A stretch of 64,000 nucleotides of DNA from NCBI RefSeq assembly GCF_902158555.1, contig NZ_CABGGS010000034.1, positions 219,701 through 283,700 on the forward strand, written 5' to 3'. The first letter of the stretch is position 1. Each line of letters opens with the position of its first letter. Below are positions 43,038 to 52,006 of the stretch, one piece after another. A model generated the notes under the pieces. It was not told where the DNA came from, ran no database searches, and saw only the letters and a program-made list of their open reading frames with translations. The translations under genes were made by a program, and so were the position numbers. The DNA comes from Klebsiella spallanzanii (GTDB taxonomy: Bacteria > Pseudomonadota > Gammaproteobacteria > Enterobacterales > Enterobacteriaceae).

Positions 43038-44385
43038 ACCACGTTACGACGCCGGGTATCCGCTGGCTATCGAACTGGTTTACGCTCAAAGGCTGGGCGA
43101 TAACGCCCGGCTTGTTGGTAAATGGGTTCGCGATGCCTGTTTAAAGACATACAGGGCAATTGGTAAATCCGGCGCGGTACTCAATACCGATGCCGCCGAT
43201 GGTAAAGATATTTCCGTTGATGACCTGCTGGGAGATTTTATCGCCGCCGCAACGGTCAAAAAAGCGCGCGTATATATAAAGAAGAAAGCCGGAAGGAATT
43301 ATTCACGCATGACGCGTGAGCAGCAGGAAAGGCTTGTCCGGTCTGTTGCTCAGGAACTTTTTCCAGATGCATCAATTTTTCTTAAAGCCATTCCGTCACT
43401 GCTAAAAGATGGTGAATTTGGGGCCGTCCCAGCCTACGCATTCAGTGAAGTAAGGCGGCAGGCAGGAATCAGCCTGGCTAAAGACGTTGCCAGAGTGACC
43501 GGCTCAAAGCCAGATACCTACCTTCGTGTTATCAACCGCGCCGCTGATGAGGTTCAGGCCGCTATTGTAAATGGTCGGTTTGGCCTGACTGATGAGTATT
43601 ACCAGAGCTATTACCAGCGTTTCCGCGTCGATGGCGTGAATCTTATTGACCTGAAAACAGGGCTATCAGCCACGCCAGATACTGCTGGGGCAATATCTAA
43701 ACCGCTCGCCAGCTTAACGGATCCGATGAGAGCCGCGAGCACGGTTCCATCATTACCGGCTATGGAAGCGGCAAATACCCAACTTGCTAACTCGGCGGTA
43801 GACGATTTCCGGCTGATTGTTCGCGCTGCCGCCGATATTGATTTGGCACCGGGTATCAAACTGCCAACCGAAAATATGGCTGACCTGATATCCATTGATA
43901 TCTATGACGGCGATAAAAAGCTGCTGGAGCAAACAGCAGACTGGCTTACGGAAAGCATGGGGCGCATGGAGAACGTCACCGATGAGGCGCTACAGCGCGG
44001 ACTTAAGGTCGTTCAGCAGGGGTTACGTGAGGGGCGGGGCGTTGACTATATCGCCGATAAACTGGCAACCGAAATGGAAATTCCCTATCGGAGAGCCCGC
44101 AATGTCGCCCGCAATGAGATAGGTAATCAGGCCTGGAATCTGGAGGAAGCCAACGCCCGTATTGCCGGGATGAAAATATACCGCTGGCGGGGGATGTTAG
44201 ACGAACGCGAGCGAAAATTGCATGTTGAGCGCGAAGGTAAGGCATACGAGCCGACCAGACCGCCACAGGACGGGAATCCGGGGCAACCGCATTTATGCCG
44301 CTGCTTCCCTGAATGGTTGTTCTCTGCGTCGGACGTTGAAGAAGCGGAGAAAGAAATTGCTGCAAGAAACACAGGTCAACGTTGA
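43024..44385 (+). CDS. MuF/SPP1-gp7-like minor head protein
   Basis: The 453-aa protein ends with the MuF domain: YRRARNVARNEIGNQAWNLEEANARIAGMKIYRWRGMLDERERKLHVEREGK and QPHLCRCFPEWLFSASDV, containing the R-x-E and CRC features of head morphogenesis proteins ejected with DNA. The N-terminal two thirds are specific to this phage group. A remnant C-terminal copy lies at 38671-39078. It overlaps the following gene by 29 bp if that gene starts at TTG 44357. Confidence 0.85.
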   Translation: MAKSEPRYDAGYPLAIELVYAQRLGDNARLVGKWVRDACLKTYRAIGKSGAVLNTDAADGKDISVDDLLGDFIAAATVKKARVYIKKKAGRNYSRMTREQQERLVRSVAQELFPDASIFLKAIPSLLKDGEFGAVPAYAFSEVRRQAGISLAKDVARVTGSKPDTYLRVINRAADEVQAAIVNGRFGLTDEYYQSYYQRFRVDGVNLIDLKTGLSATPDTAGAISKPLASLTDPMRAASTVPSLPAMEAANTQLANSAVDDFRLIVRAAADIDLAPGIKLPTENMADLISIDIYDGDKKLLEQTADWLTESMGRMENVTDEALQRGLKVVQQGLREGRGVDYIADKLATEMEIPYRRARNVARNEIGNQAWNLEEANARIAGMKIYRWRGMLDERERKLHVEREGKAYEPTRPPQDGNPGQPHLCRCFPEWLFSASDVEEAEKEIAARNTGQR

Positions 44386-45370
44386 CGCCATCAAGCAATG
44401 GGAGATAACCCCGGAAGGTTATCTCCAGATTGATATCCCTATCGCCCGTCCGGGCGTACTGGTTTATGACCGCAAGCGCGGTGATGCATTCACGGCTAAA
44501 GAGTACCGCTCAGCCGATGAATTGTTTAACCAGGACTCAATGAATACCTTAATCGGCAAGCCTGTGACGGTGTCACATCCTCGCAATGGTCTGGTGACGT
44601 CAAAAAACTACCGGGCCGTTTCTGCGGGTGTTGTTACAGCTGTTATGCGTCAGGGTGATGAACTTATTGCCCGCGCACTGGTTCAGGATGAGAAGTCCAT
44701 CCGACTGATTCAGCAGGATAAAAGTTTACGGGGTGCTTCGGCGGGGTATCAGTGCGACGAAAAGCCAAAAGAAACAGGACTATCCCCGGACGGGCAAACG
44801 TTCGACACGGTGCAAAAGGGTATCAATTACAACCATTTGAGCATTGTGCGTAACCCACGGGTAAAAACTGCAACATTCAATCTGGACGGTGAACCGATGG
44901 AATTAGAAGAGGCGTTAGCCGAAATTGAAAGCCTTAAAGCGAAAAATCAGACGCTTACGGCTGATTTAAGCAAAACACAGGGCGACCTGCTGAAAGCAAA
45001 TACCCGCCTTGTGAATATGGACTCAGCCAGCAATGAAGCCTACGAGCGCGGTGTTGCTGATGGTCGTCAGGAAAATGACCTGAAAGCAGCAGCTAAACGC
45101 CTGAACATCAACACCGACAGTCTGGGCGATATCAATCTGGTAAAACAGGCCATCATTCGTAAGGCAAACCCTGAAGTAAACATGGATAGCTGGACGGATG
45201 AGCAGGTGGATGTTGCGCTGTCTATGGCGCTGGTTGCCTGCGGTAAGAAGTTCGAACAAACCCCGCGTAATCCCCGCGCAGCAGTTAACACCGATGAGCA
45301 GGGTGCTCAGAAGTCAGCCCATCAGGATTATCTGGCTCGCACCTTTGGCAAAAAAGAGGCAGGCAAATAA
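44357..45370 (+). CDS. DUF2213 scaffold/prohead protein
   Basis: The 337-aa protein contains the DUF2213 domain (QIDIPIARPGVLVYDRKRGDAF, FNQDSMNTLIGKPVTVSHP, DKSLRGASAGYQCDE, NYNHLSIVRNPR), then a coiled coil (LAEIESLKAKNQTLTADLSKTQGDLLKANTRL) of the type found in scaffolds. A head protease-scaffold role is inferred. No ATG stands near the domain start. TTG 44357 with GCGGAG 7 nt upstream, inside the end of the MuF gene, fits best. Confidence 0.78.
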   Translation: MLQETQVNVDAIKQWEITPEGYLQIDIPIARPGVLVYDRKRGDAFTAKEYRSADELFNQDSMNTLIGKPVTVSHPRNGLVTSKNYRAVSAGVVTAVMRQGDELIARALVQDEKSIRLIQQDKSLRGASAGYQCDEKPKETGLSPDGQTFDTVQKGINYNHLSIVRNPRVKTATFNLDGEPMELEEALAEIESLKAKNQTLTADLSKTQGDLLKANTRLVNMDSASNEAYERGVADGRQENDLKAAAKRLNINTDSLGDINLVKQAIIRKANPEVNMDSWTDEQVDVALSMALVACGKKFEQTPRNPRAAVNTDEQGAQKSAHQDYLARTFGKKEAGK

Positions 45371-46161
45371 TGCAGACCACGATTAAAGACGATTTTGACG
45401 CGGGCTTGCCGGGTGATTTGGCGGTGCTGCCGTCTTTCCGTTCCTCCGCTCGCGTAACCTCCCGTCGCGCTGGTGGTGAAGTTGCGCCGGGCGATGCGGT
45501 GAAACTGACCTCCGGTAATGATTCAACCTGCGTTGCCTTACCTGATGGTGGCGATGTTACCGATGCCATCGGAATTGCTGTGACCGCGCATTCCAATATG
45601 CCAGCCACGCCGGGATTTGGTAGCAACATACGCATTGGCGTGGTCACTATCAATTGCCCGATTGGTATTGTCGAAAATGGCCCGATCCGCGTGGCGGTCA
45701 AAACGGGTGAATCTCCGAAAGTAGGTGATTTAGCTGTGCCAAAAGGCCGCAACGCCACTACCGGATATATGGAGTGGGGTGTTGCGGCATCCGGCGATAA
45801 AAGCCGCTTCCGCTTTGAAACGCCACCTCAGCGCGGTGGTACGGCAATTGTGATGGTCATTGATGGCGAACTACTCAGCGCCGGATATCCCCGCGAAGTC
45901 GCTGTAACTGGCGTTGCACTGTCGCCTAAAACCGCCTCTAAAGCCGCTGGCGCGACTCAGCAGTTTACGCCGACAGTTTCTCCGGCAGGTGCGACCAATA
46001 AAGACGTTACCTATGCATCCAGCAATGCGAACGTAGTAACAGTGGACGCATCCGGCCTTGCCACGGTGAAAAGCGGGGCAACAACCGGACAGACGGCAAC
46101 CATTACGGTACGTACTGAAGACGGTGGTTTCACTGACACCGCTGTAATCACCGTTAGCTAA
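45370..46161 (+). CDS. DUF2190 capsid decoration protein with Ig-like BIG2 domain
   Basis: The 263-aa protein has an N-terminal DUF2190-like beta domain (RRAGGEVAPGDAVKLTSGND, AIGIAVTAHSNMPATP) and, from about residue 178, a bacterial Ig-like group 2 domain: VAVTGVALSPKTASKAAGATQQFTPTVSPAGATNKDVTYASSNANVVTVDASGLATVKSG. Such Ig-like additions decorate phage capsids and may bind surface glycans weakly. It lies between scaffold and major capsid genes. Confidence 0.85.
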   Translation: MQTTIKDDFDAGLPGDLAVLPSFRSSARVTSRRAGGEVAPGDAVKLTSGNDSTCVALPDGGDVTDAIGIAVTAHSNMPATPGFGSNIRIGVVTINCPIGIVENGPIRVAVKTGESPKVGDLAVPKGRNATTGYMEWGVAASGDKSRFRFETPPQRGGTAIVMVIDGELLSAGYPREVAVTGVALSPKTASKAAGATQQFTPTVSPAGATNKDVTYASSNANVVTVDASGLATVKSGATTGQTATITVRTEDGGFTDTAVITVS

Positions 46162-46178
46162 CAGGGAAACCCCAAAAG

Positions 46179-47117
46179 ATGAATGAGAAATATTTAGCCG
46201 CGCTTATGGCGCAGCTTTTTACCGAAGCTCAGGTAGCTGGCGCGGTGCCGGGTATCAACGTTGACGAGCAAGGGCTAATTTTTGCCCGTGACCTTATTTC
46301 CATGTCAAACGATGTTTACATGGAAGAAATGCCCGCGCCTGTCGCGTTGACTATGTTCCAGCAGGAGCCGGGAATCAACGAGGGCGCTAAGTGGGCGGGT
46401 TATCGCATGTATTCCGCGCAGGGCATGGCTAAAATCATGGCAGCATTCGGTACAGATATGCCAATGATGAGCGCCAAAGGCCGGGAATACTTCGCGCTGA
46501 TGTACGATATCGGGCTGGGCTACGGCTACACCTACAGTGATGTTATGGCGGCGGCAATGTCCGGTACTCCGCTTGATAACATTCTGGCGCTCAATACCCG
46601 CGAAGCGCATGAGCGCACCGTTTCTAATCTGCTATGGCGCGGCAACAAGGAATATCAGATTATCGGCTTTATCGAACATCCGAATATTCCGCTGGTGGCG
46701 CTACAAGGTGCCTGGGCGACTTCTGACGGCGATAAGATTTGCGACGATTGCTCGGCGCTCATCGCTGCGGTAAACACCACGAAAATCTACGAGGTGAATG
46801 AATTTCACATGCCGTCTAAGGCGTGGGCGCGAATTCAGGGCTTGCGCCTGAGTGGTACGCTCGGCACGGTACTGTCATTCCTGCGTAGCTCTTACCCGGA
46901 AGTAACTTTCCGCAAAAATTCCGATCTGGATGATGACGGTATCTGTATTGCGCTGGCAAACAATCGTCGCCACTTCGCCCAGGCTACTCCTGTGCTGTTC
47001 CGTCAGTTGCCGGTTCAGCGTAGCGGGTTAGACCTGTCTATTCCGTGCCTGTCGCGCTCTGCTGGCGTTATCGTCCGTGCGCCGCTGGCTGCTGCCAAAT
47101 CCTCAAAGGTGATTTAA
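46179..47117 (+). CDS. Major capsid protein, DUF2184 family
   Basis: The 312-aa protein has blocks typical of DUF2184 HK97-fold capsid proteins: LIFARDLISMSNDVYMEEMPAPVALTMF, GAKWAGYRMYSAQGMAKIM, YDIGLGYGYTYSDVMAA, ALNTREAHERTVSNLLWRG and GFIEHPNIPLVAL. It lies 17 bp after the decoration gene. It should form the icosahedral shell. Confidence 0.88.
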   Translation: MNEKYLAALMAQLFTEAQVAGAVPGINVDEQGLIFARDLISMSNDVYMEEMPAPVALTMFQQEPGINEGAKWAGYRMYSAQGMAKIMAAFGTDMPMMSAKGREYFALMYDIGLGYGYTYSDVMAAAMSGTPLDNILALNTREAHERTVSNLLWRGNKEYQIIGFIEHPNIPLVALQGAWATSDGDKICDDCSALIAAVNTTKIYEVNEFHMPSKAWARIQGLRLSGTLGTVLSFLRSSYPEVTFRKNSDLDDDGICIALANNRRHFAQATPVLFRQLPVQRSGLDLSIPCLSRSAGVIVRAPLAAAKSSKVI

Positions 47118-47120
47118 CTC

Positions 47121-47375
47121 ATGGCTGAGAAAGATAAAGTTTTTCTGACTAACACCACTCAGGCACCGATTCACATCGGTGCAAAAAACAGTGAAGGCAC
47201 CGTTATTACTATCTCAATCGCTCCGCTGGCAGCGGTCGAGGTGGACGGCGCAACACTGACCATCGGCGGCGTTAAGCAGTTTCTGGACGAAGGTCGATTA
47301 AAAGAAGTTTCAGCCGCTGAAGCCAAAAAGCTCAATAAAGAGCATGACGGCGTAGTCGATTCTGACGACGAGTAA
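47121..47375 (+). CDS. Small head protein, unknown
   Basis: The 84-aa protein has a beta-rich N-terminus (VFLTNTTQAPIHIGAKNSEGTVITISIAPLAAVEVDG) and an acidic end (DGVVDSDDE). It follows the capsid gene by 3 bp. It may be a head decoration or cement factor; I know no named family. Confidence 0.65.
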   Translation: MAEKDKVFLTNTTQAPIHIGAKNSEGTVITISIAPLAAVEVDGATLTIGGVKQFLDEGRLKEVSAAEAKKLNKEHDGVVDSDDE

Positions 47376-47384
47376 GGAGGGAGC

Positions 47385-47507
47385 ATGGAATACGGAAAAA
47401 TGAGAATTCGTGACTTCTTGGCTGATAACTGGTCACTTTTTGAGGCGTTTTGCGCTGAAAATGGTGACGACCCTGAAGCAATCGAAAAAGTAGTAACCGA
47501 CGAGTAA
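47385..47507 (+). CDS. 40-aa head-region protein
   Basis: The short gene (MEYGKMRIRDFLADNWSLFE..., 40 aa) has an excellent AAGGAGGGAGC ribosome site before ATG 47385 and lies in the 140-bp space between two head genes. It is acidic and helical. Function is unknown. The ideal start context makes expression likely. Confidence 0.6.
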   Translation: MEYGKMRIRDFLADNWSLFEAFCAENGDDPEAIEKVVTDE

Positions 47508-47516
47508 GGGCATAGC

Positions 47517-47876
47517 ATGACGGTAAACGACTGGCTCGCCATTCTGCTACCGGGGGTAACACTTGATGAGGGCGCTATTAGCGCCCTTTCTTCTCAATGT
47601 GAGCGGCTTTACGACCTGCGGGCCGCTGCGGAGTACGGTTACGACATTGAGCGCCTGAAAGCGCTGTATGTTGCTGCCAATCTCGCCCCAATAGCAGTAG
47701 AAGGCATAAGCGCAAGTGTTCGCGGTGTTGCAAGTCGCCGGGAAGGGAAAGTAGCAGTGACATTCACAGAAGCCGCGCAAAAGTCTGGCTGGCAGGGTAC
47801 GCAGTGGGGGCAGGAATTTTTAGAAGCAATGGGGGATTTGACAGGCGGTTGCATCCTTATCGGTCACGCATCTTAA
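47517..47876 (+). CDS. Head-tail connector, DUF4054-like
   Basis: The 119-aa protein resembles DUF4054 adaptor proteins: an N-terminal VNDWLAILLPGVTLDE, then YDIERLKALYVAANLAPIAV and SVRGVASRREGKVAVTFTEAAQKSGWQGTQWGQEFLEAM. This helix pattern is typical of gp6/gp15-type connectors under the portal. It is 9 bp after the small gene. Confidence 0.7.
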   Translation: MTVNDWLAILLPGVTLDEGAISALSSQCERLYDLRAAAEYGYDIERLKALYVAANLAPIAVEGISASVRGVASRREGKVAVTFTEAAQKSGWQGTQWGQEFLEAMGDLTGGCILIGHAS

Positions 47877-47997
47877 CGGGATTTTATTCTGAAAAGTGCG
47901 ATTGGCCAGCCATGGCGCCCACAGTGAAATAAATGGAGATGTGCGATTTTGCAGATAAATATTCTGATATTTGAAAATGTTTAACGGAGTTTGATCC

Positions 47998-48471
47998 ATG
48001 CGTGGAGGTGCAAAGTTTGAAACAAAGGGCTTTGACCGCGTTATCCGTCAGCGCGTGAATGCGCTGGCGGGAGTCAAGCTTACCGTTGGTATTCACAGAG
48101 GGAAAATGAATCAGGGCGTCGATGTTGCGCTGTATGGAGCCTGGAATAACTTTGGCACAAAAAACGCTATGGGATGGGAGTTAATACCAGAGCGTCCGTT
48201 TATGCGATTTGCGGCAGACAGAATAGCTGACTGGATGCGCACAGACGCTTACAAAGAGGTTCTGCGTGATGTTGCACGAGGTCGTATTACTCCGCAACAG
48301 GCTATTGCCCGCATAGGTGCGCAGGCTGTTTTGATTACCAGAAAAACAATCGCTGATTCCGCGCTTTACCGTCCTAACTCAGATATCACCATCGCCCGCA
48401 AGGGTTCAACAAAGCCGCTTATTCATAGCGGTACGCTTATTCAGACGGTCAATTACAGGGCTTTTGCATGA
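47998..48471 (+). CDS. Neck/tail completion protein (HK97-gp10-like)
   Basis: The 157-aa protein has GFDRVIRQRVNALAGVKLTVGIHRGK, ALYGAWNNFGTKN, IPERPFMRFAADR and SGTLIQTVNYRA, the order of motifs seen in HK97 gp10-like and virion morphogenesis proteins that close the head-tail joint. A 121-bp gap before it has no gene. It overlaps the next gene by 4 bp. Confidence 0.75.
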   Translation: MRGGAKFETKGFDRVIRQRVNALAGVKLTVGIHRGKMNQGVDVALYGAWNNFGTKNAMGWELIPERPFMRFAADRIADWMRTDAYKEVLRDVARGRITPQQAIARIGAQAVLITRKTIADSALYRPNSDITIARKGSTKPLIHSGTLIQTVNYRAFA

Positions 48472-48821
48472 GACGATTAATTAATTACTGGCGTCCATTA
48501 CCGATTGAGATAGTTGGCGGTATGCCACGCGAGGGATATTCAGAGCAACAATCCGCTTTCCTCAGTATGCAGCCGGTTGATGGCGGCGGTTCATTTCGGG
48601 CGTATCTAACTGGGCGCAAACCACAAGATTACATGGAAGCCATTGGCGAAACGGATTTAGAGGTTACAGAAGAGGGCGAGCATAACGGAGCTATAGTCCT
48701 GTGTGCGGGTAAATATTACGAAGTGGTGCAGAGGCAGGAGTGGCAAAACGGCGTTATTAACCACTATGAATATTTGCTATTTGGTATGAAAGAACGGGAC
48801 GCGCTCGCGCTGGTGGGATAA
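48468..48821 (+). CDS. Neck/tail terminator-like protein
   Basis: The 117-aa protein (MRRLINYWRPLPIEIVGGMPREGYSEQQ...) lies between two neck genes and overlaps both. It contains a beta-rich part (GAIVLCAGKYYEVVQRQEWQNGVINHYEYLLFG). Family membership is inferred from order. It is expected in the joint or as a head-closure factor. Confidence 0.6.
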   Translation: MRRLINYWRPLPIEIVGGMPREGYSEQQSAFLSMQPVDGGGSFRAYLTGRKPQDYMEAIGETDLEVTEEGEHNGAIVLCAGKYYEVVQRQEWQNGVINHYEYLLFGMKERDALALVG

Positions 48822-49606
48822 TGACTAATTATACGGTCAAATTAATGACCGTTGACGGGGAATTATCATATTCTGATTATCGCGCAGAAAAGGCGACATT
48901 CACCGCTAACGGTAACAGCAAAGATATTTTATTCACGCCATATAATTTTCGGGATCCGTCCGTAGTCAGTTCTGTTGTGCTGGATAATGGCAGCGAAACC
49001 ACTATCAATATTCCGGCTGATTTCCGGCTGGATGTTGGCGATGTTGTCAAATTCCCGACTGGCACACTCAAAGAGACCGATACGCAGGCCAGACCAACAA
49101 TCCTGAGCGGTGCTCCCTACGTTGCAATGGTACGGGCAAGACAGGCAATGATTGAGTTGATGGGCGATAGCCCCATTTACGCACAACAGAAAATTCCCGA
49201 GTCAAAGGATCCGTTTACTGCCGTCCATCTTCTCACGTCATCGAGAGAGCCGCAGGCATTCGCAAAGTCATGGGATGGCGATTACCGCGTTTATCACTAC
49301 AACTGTGAAGCAAAAATTATCGTTATCCGGTCATCAGATGACGCACAGGCATTTCTGGAAAACTTTTTGAATCAGGTCGATTCGACTGAAGGTGATTTCT
49401 GGCAGTTCGAAAATAACTGCTGTATTGACCGCTCGGGCGATTTCGAGAATAGCTCCCCTCTAATTGATAACCTCGTTTACCAGCAGATGGCACAGGTAAC
49501 GCTGTCTTTGACATTTGTGTACCAGCATTACAAACGAGAGAGTTGGATTGAAAGCGCGACGGTCACACCGTGCGATAAAGTCACTCTCGCTATCAGGGGC
49601 TATTAA
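48821..49606 (+). CDS. Phage neck/tail protein, LIC-type, unknown
   Basis: The 261-aa protein precedes the sheath gene directly (stop 49606, next ATG 49607). The C-terminal half (VYHYNCEAKIIVIRSSDDAQAFLENFLNQVDSTEGDFWQFENN) with its alternating pattern and the closing YQQMAQVTLSLTFVYQHYKRE resemble tail-terminator domains of contractile phages. The N-terminal half is unfamiliar. A function at the proximal tail end is inferred. Confidence 0.6.
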   Translation: MTNYTVKLMTVDGELSYSDYRAEKATFTANGNSKDILFTPYNFRDPSVVSSVVLDNGSETTINIPADFRLDVGDVVKFPTGTLKETDTQARPTILSGAPYVAMVRARQAMIELMGDSPIYAQQKIPESKDPFTAVHLLTSSREPQAFAKSWDGDYRVYHYNCEAKIIVIRSSDDAQAFLENFLNQVDSTEGDFWQFENNCCIDRSGDFENSSPLIDNLVYQQMAQVTLSLTFVYQHYKRESWIESATVTPCDKVTLAIRGY

Positions 49607-50965
49607 ATGGCGAATTTAAGTCGGCTTTTTAGTGTAAAAATTGGGCGTCAAACTACCGCCGCTCAATATGGCGTGTTTGGCGTCGGGTTAATCCTCGCGC
49701 CGGGCGCGGCATTTTTCGGGAAAAAATTTACAGATTACGAATCCGCAACCGTCGCGGATTTTGCCGATCTCTACCGGGTCTATACCAGCGCTGATGATGC
49801 CATTTCAGACGGCGTATCCGGCGATAATCTACTGGCGGTTCAGGCGTATTTCTCTCAAAGTCCGTCACCGGATACGCTGGTTGTCGGCGATTTCTCAGCC
49901 GCTTACAGCAAAACGATGATTGCCCTGACGGGGGTTCCGGTTTCCGGCGCACCGACAACCACAAAGGCCACCATTGGCTATGTGAAAGGTACGGAATATC
50001 GCTACGCCAGTTATAACGGTACTACTTGGGCCGGGAGCACTGGCGCAGCGGCTGATATCGTTGCTGATGCAACGACTACAGGTCAATTTCTGGTTGATGG
50101 TCGCATTGTCTATCTGGAAGGTGCCGAAGTCGTCCATGCTGACTCTACAGCGTTGGCTGCTGGCGTTAGTGCTGCGATTGCAGCCATCAAAAACCAGTAC
50201 AACAAGTTCTTTATGTGCATGACGCCGTCGCGGAATCTGTCGATTCAAAAAGCTATTGCTGATTGGGTCGAATCGCAGATTGATAAAATGGCGGTGTTTA
50301 TCGACGACTACACGTCTTCCACCTGGGCGACTGACAACATTACGAAATACCTTTTCGATAAGAATATGGCGGGTTCGTTTGCCATTTCTACGAAACTGGA
50401 AAAGAACTTCCTCGACGCTGCTATCGCCGGGCGTTGTCTTGTCATGCAACCGGGCTCAGAAACGTGGGCGCTCAAGACACTTAACGCCGTTCAAAGTGAT
50501 GGATTCACCGAAACCGATTACCAGAAAATTAAGGCGCTAAACGGCAATACCTTTGAAGACTATGGTTCCGGCATCACGGTAACTTACCCCGGCACGTGTG
50601 GCGACGGAGAAGCGATTGAAGTTGTGCGTTTCTGCTACTGGCAGGCTGACCGGATGCAAAAAGACCTTGCCACGCTGCATATCAACCGCAACAAAGTGGG
50701 GCACGACATGCCGGGCTATGAACTGGTCTGTAACCAGATGGAAAGCTCGCTGAAGGCGGGCCAGACTGCTGGCGGCATCATGGAGAACTTTACCGACGAT
50801 AACGGCGATTACGTCCGTGGGTTTACCGTTGTGCGTCCGACAATGTCAGAAATCAGCGCCGTGCAGCGTATCAAAGGCGATATCACCATTAAATTCTCTT
50901 TCTACCTCCGCTACGCCATTAAGCATGTTGACGCTGTTGGCACAGCAATGACTTACGGGATTTAA
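49607..50965 (+). CDS. Tail sheath protein, DUF3383 family
   Basis: The 452-aa protein has DUF3383 blocks: LILAPGAAFFGKKFTDYESATVADFADLY, YFSQSPSPDTLVVGDF, NKFFMCMTPSRNL, VFIDDYTSSTWATDNITKYLFDKNMAGSF and KHVDAVGTAMTY. It is the contractile sheath, and its presence defines the phage as myovirus-type. It is followed 2 bp later by the tube gene, the standard pair. Confidence 0.88.
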   Translation: MANLSRLFSVKIGRQTTAAQYGVFGVGLILAPGAAFFGKKFTDYESATVADFADLYRVYTSADDAISDGVSGDNLLAVQAYFSQSPSPDTLVVGDFSAAYSKTMIALTGVPVSGAPTTTKATIGYVKGTEYRYASYNGTTWAGSTGAAADIVADATTTGQFLVDGRIVYLEGAEVVHADSTALAAGVSAAIAAIKNQYNKFFMCMTPSRNLSIQKAIADWVESQIDKMAVFIDDYTSSTWATDNITKYLFDKNMAGSFAISTKLEKNFLDAAIAGRCLVMQPGSETWALKTLNAVQSDGFTETDYQKIKALNGNTFEDYGSGITVTYPGTCGDGEAIEVVRFCYWQADRMQKDLATLHINRNKVGHDMPGYELVCNQMESSLKAGQTAGGIMENFTDDNGDYVRGFTVVRPTMSEISAVQRIKGDITIKFSFYLRYAIKHVDAVGTAMTYGI

Positions 50966-50967
50966 CT

Positions 50968-51390
50968 ATGTATTTAGGCGTAATGTCCTCTAAAGACTGG
51001 CTGATTACCGTAGGCGTTGTGCCGGTAATTGGTCTGGCTAAAGACAGCAATATCACGCTCGAAATGACGGATGACCAGATTACCGTTTCTTCCGGCATTG
51101 GCGGCGACTGGTCTTTTATCGATAATCCGACTGAAGAAGGGTCTTTGACCTTCGTCACGCAGCGAAATTCCCCGGTTAACACAGCTCTTTTTCTGATGCA
51201 GAAAACGAAGTCTGTAGTACCCGTCACGCTAACCAATACGCGCAATCTGTCGGTACACCGCATGGGTTACGCGATGTTTGCCCGTCAGCCTACTGATGGC
51301 GCAAATAATGGCGCTGGTGCTCAAACACTGGAATGGAAACTCGTTACTGGCGAGGTGGATTCGGTCATTAATGGAGTGAATATTACCTGA
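50968..51390 (+). CDS. Tail tube protein, DUF3277 family
   Basis: The 140-aa protein matches the DUF3277 inner-tube pattern (YLGVMSSKDWLITVGVVPVIG, LTFVTQRNSPVNTALFLMQ, ARQPTDGANNGAGAQTLEWKL). It should stack as hexamers inside the sheath. The stop codon overlaps the next ATG by one base. Confidence 0.85.
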   Translation: MYLGVMSSKDWLITVGVVPVIGLAKDSNITLEMTDDQITVSSGIGGDWSFIDNPTEEGSLTFVTQRNSPVNTALFLMQKTKSVVPVTLTNTRNLSVHRMGYAMFARQPTDGANNGAGAQTLEWKLVTGEVDSVINGVNIT

Positions 51391-51875
51391 TGGACGACTC
51401 AATCAAACACGTTGAAATCAACGGGCGTAAATTCTGCGTTATTCGAATGAGCGCTTTTGATGCCATTCACTTTAATTTGCGCGTGGCGGAGATTCTCGCC
51501 AAACACGGTATCAGCCAGGTAGAAAGTATTCTTTCTATGTCGTCGAAGATTTTCGGTGTGCTTAACCGGGAAGACCACGACGAACTGTTGTTTACCTTAC
51601 TGACAAAATCCCGCGCTCAACTGGTCGATAATGGCGAGTTTCTGGATAGCTGGGACGCAGTGAATACCAATTTCACCGCGACCAATATCGCCGATGTTTA
51701 TCTGGTGGCGCTGGAGTGCCTGAAGCTCTCCATTCTTCCGGTTACAGCAGGGTTAAAAAAAAATATTGGTCTGGACACAGCGGGAACGATGCAGGGAGCC
51801 ATGCGGAAACTGTTCAGCGCCTTGCTGAAAACCTTGACCGAACCGTCCGCACAGAACTCGTCATCTGGCGAGTGA
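51390..51875 (+). CDS. Tail assembly chaperone (gpG-type), frame 0
   Basis: The 161-aa protein (MDDSIKHVEINGRKFCVIRMSAFDAIHFNLRVAEILAKHG...) is in the position of lambda gpG/T4-type tail chaperones: after the tube gene and before the tape measure. A run of nine A (51755-51763) lies at codons 122-125 and provides a -1 slip site. Normal translation gives this short form, which coats the tape measure protein during tail assembly. Confidence 0.8.
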   Translation: MDDSIKHVEINGRKFCVIRMSAFDAIHFNLRVAEILAKHGISQVESILSMSSKIFGVLNREDHDELLFTLLTKSRAQLVDNGEFLDSWDAVNTNFTATNIADVYLVALECLKLSILPVTAGLKKNIGLDTAGTMQGAMRKLFSALLKTLTEPSAQNSSSGE

Positions 51876-52006
51876 TAGAAAGCGGCCTGATTAGCTACAG
51901 CGATGTAGTGTCAGGCCGCGCCTCCTTTGATTCCATTATGAGAGCCTCCGCCGTTATCCAGTTTGATAACGCGGTTCAGCACGCGCTTAGTAAGGTGAAA
52001 AAATGA
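51390..52006 (+). CDS. Tail chaperone frameshift product (gpGT-type)
   Basis: A -1 shift at A AAA AAA (51755-51761, codons in frame TTA AAA AAA AAT) joins the first 124 codons to a frame that reads on as KYWSGHSGNDAGSHAETVQ and ends at 52006, giving about 205 aa. The downstream frame overlaps the tape measure start by 4 bp and contains a normal helical end (FDSIMRASAVIQFDNAVQHALSKVKK). This is the classic G/GT arrangement. The ratio of products is not predictable from sequence. Confidence 0.75.
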
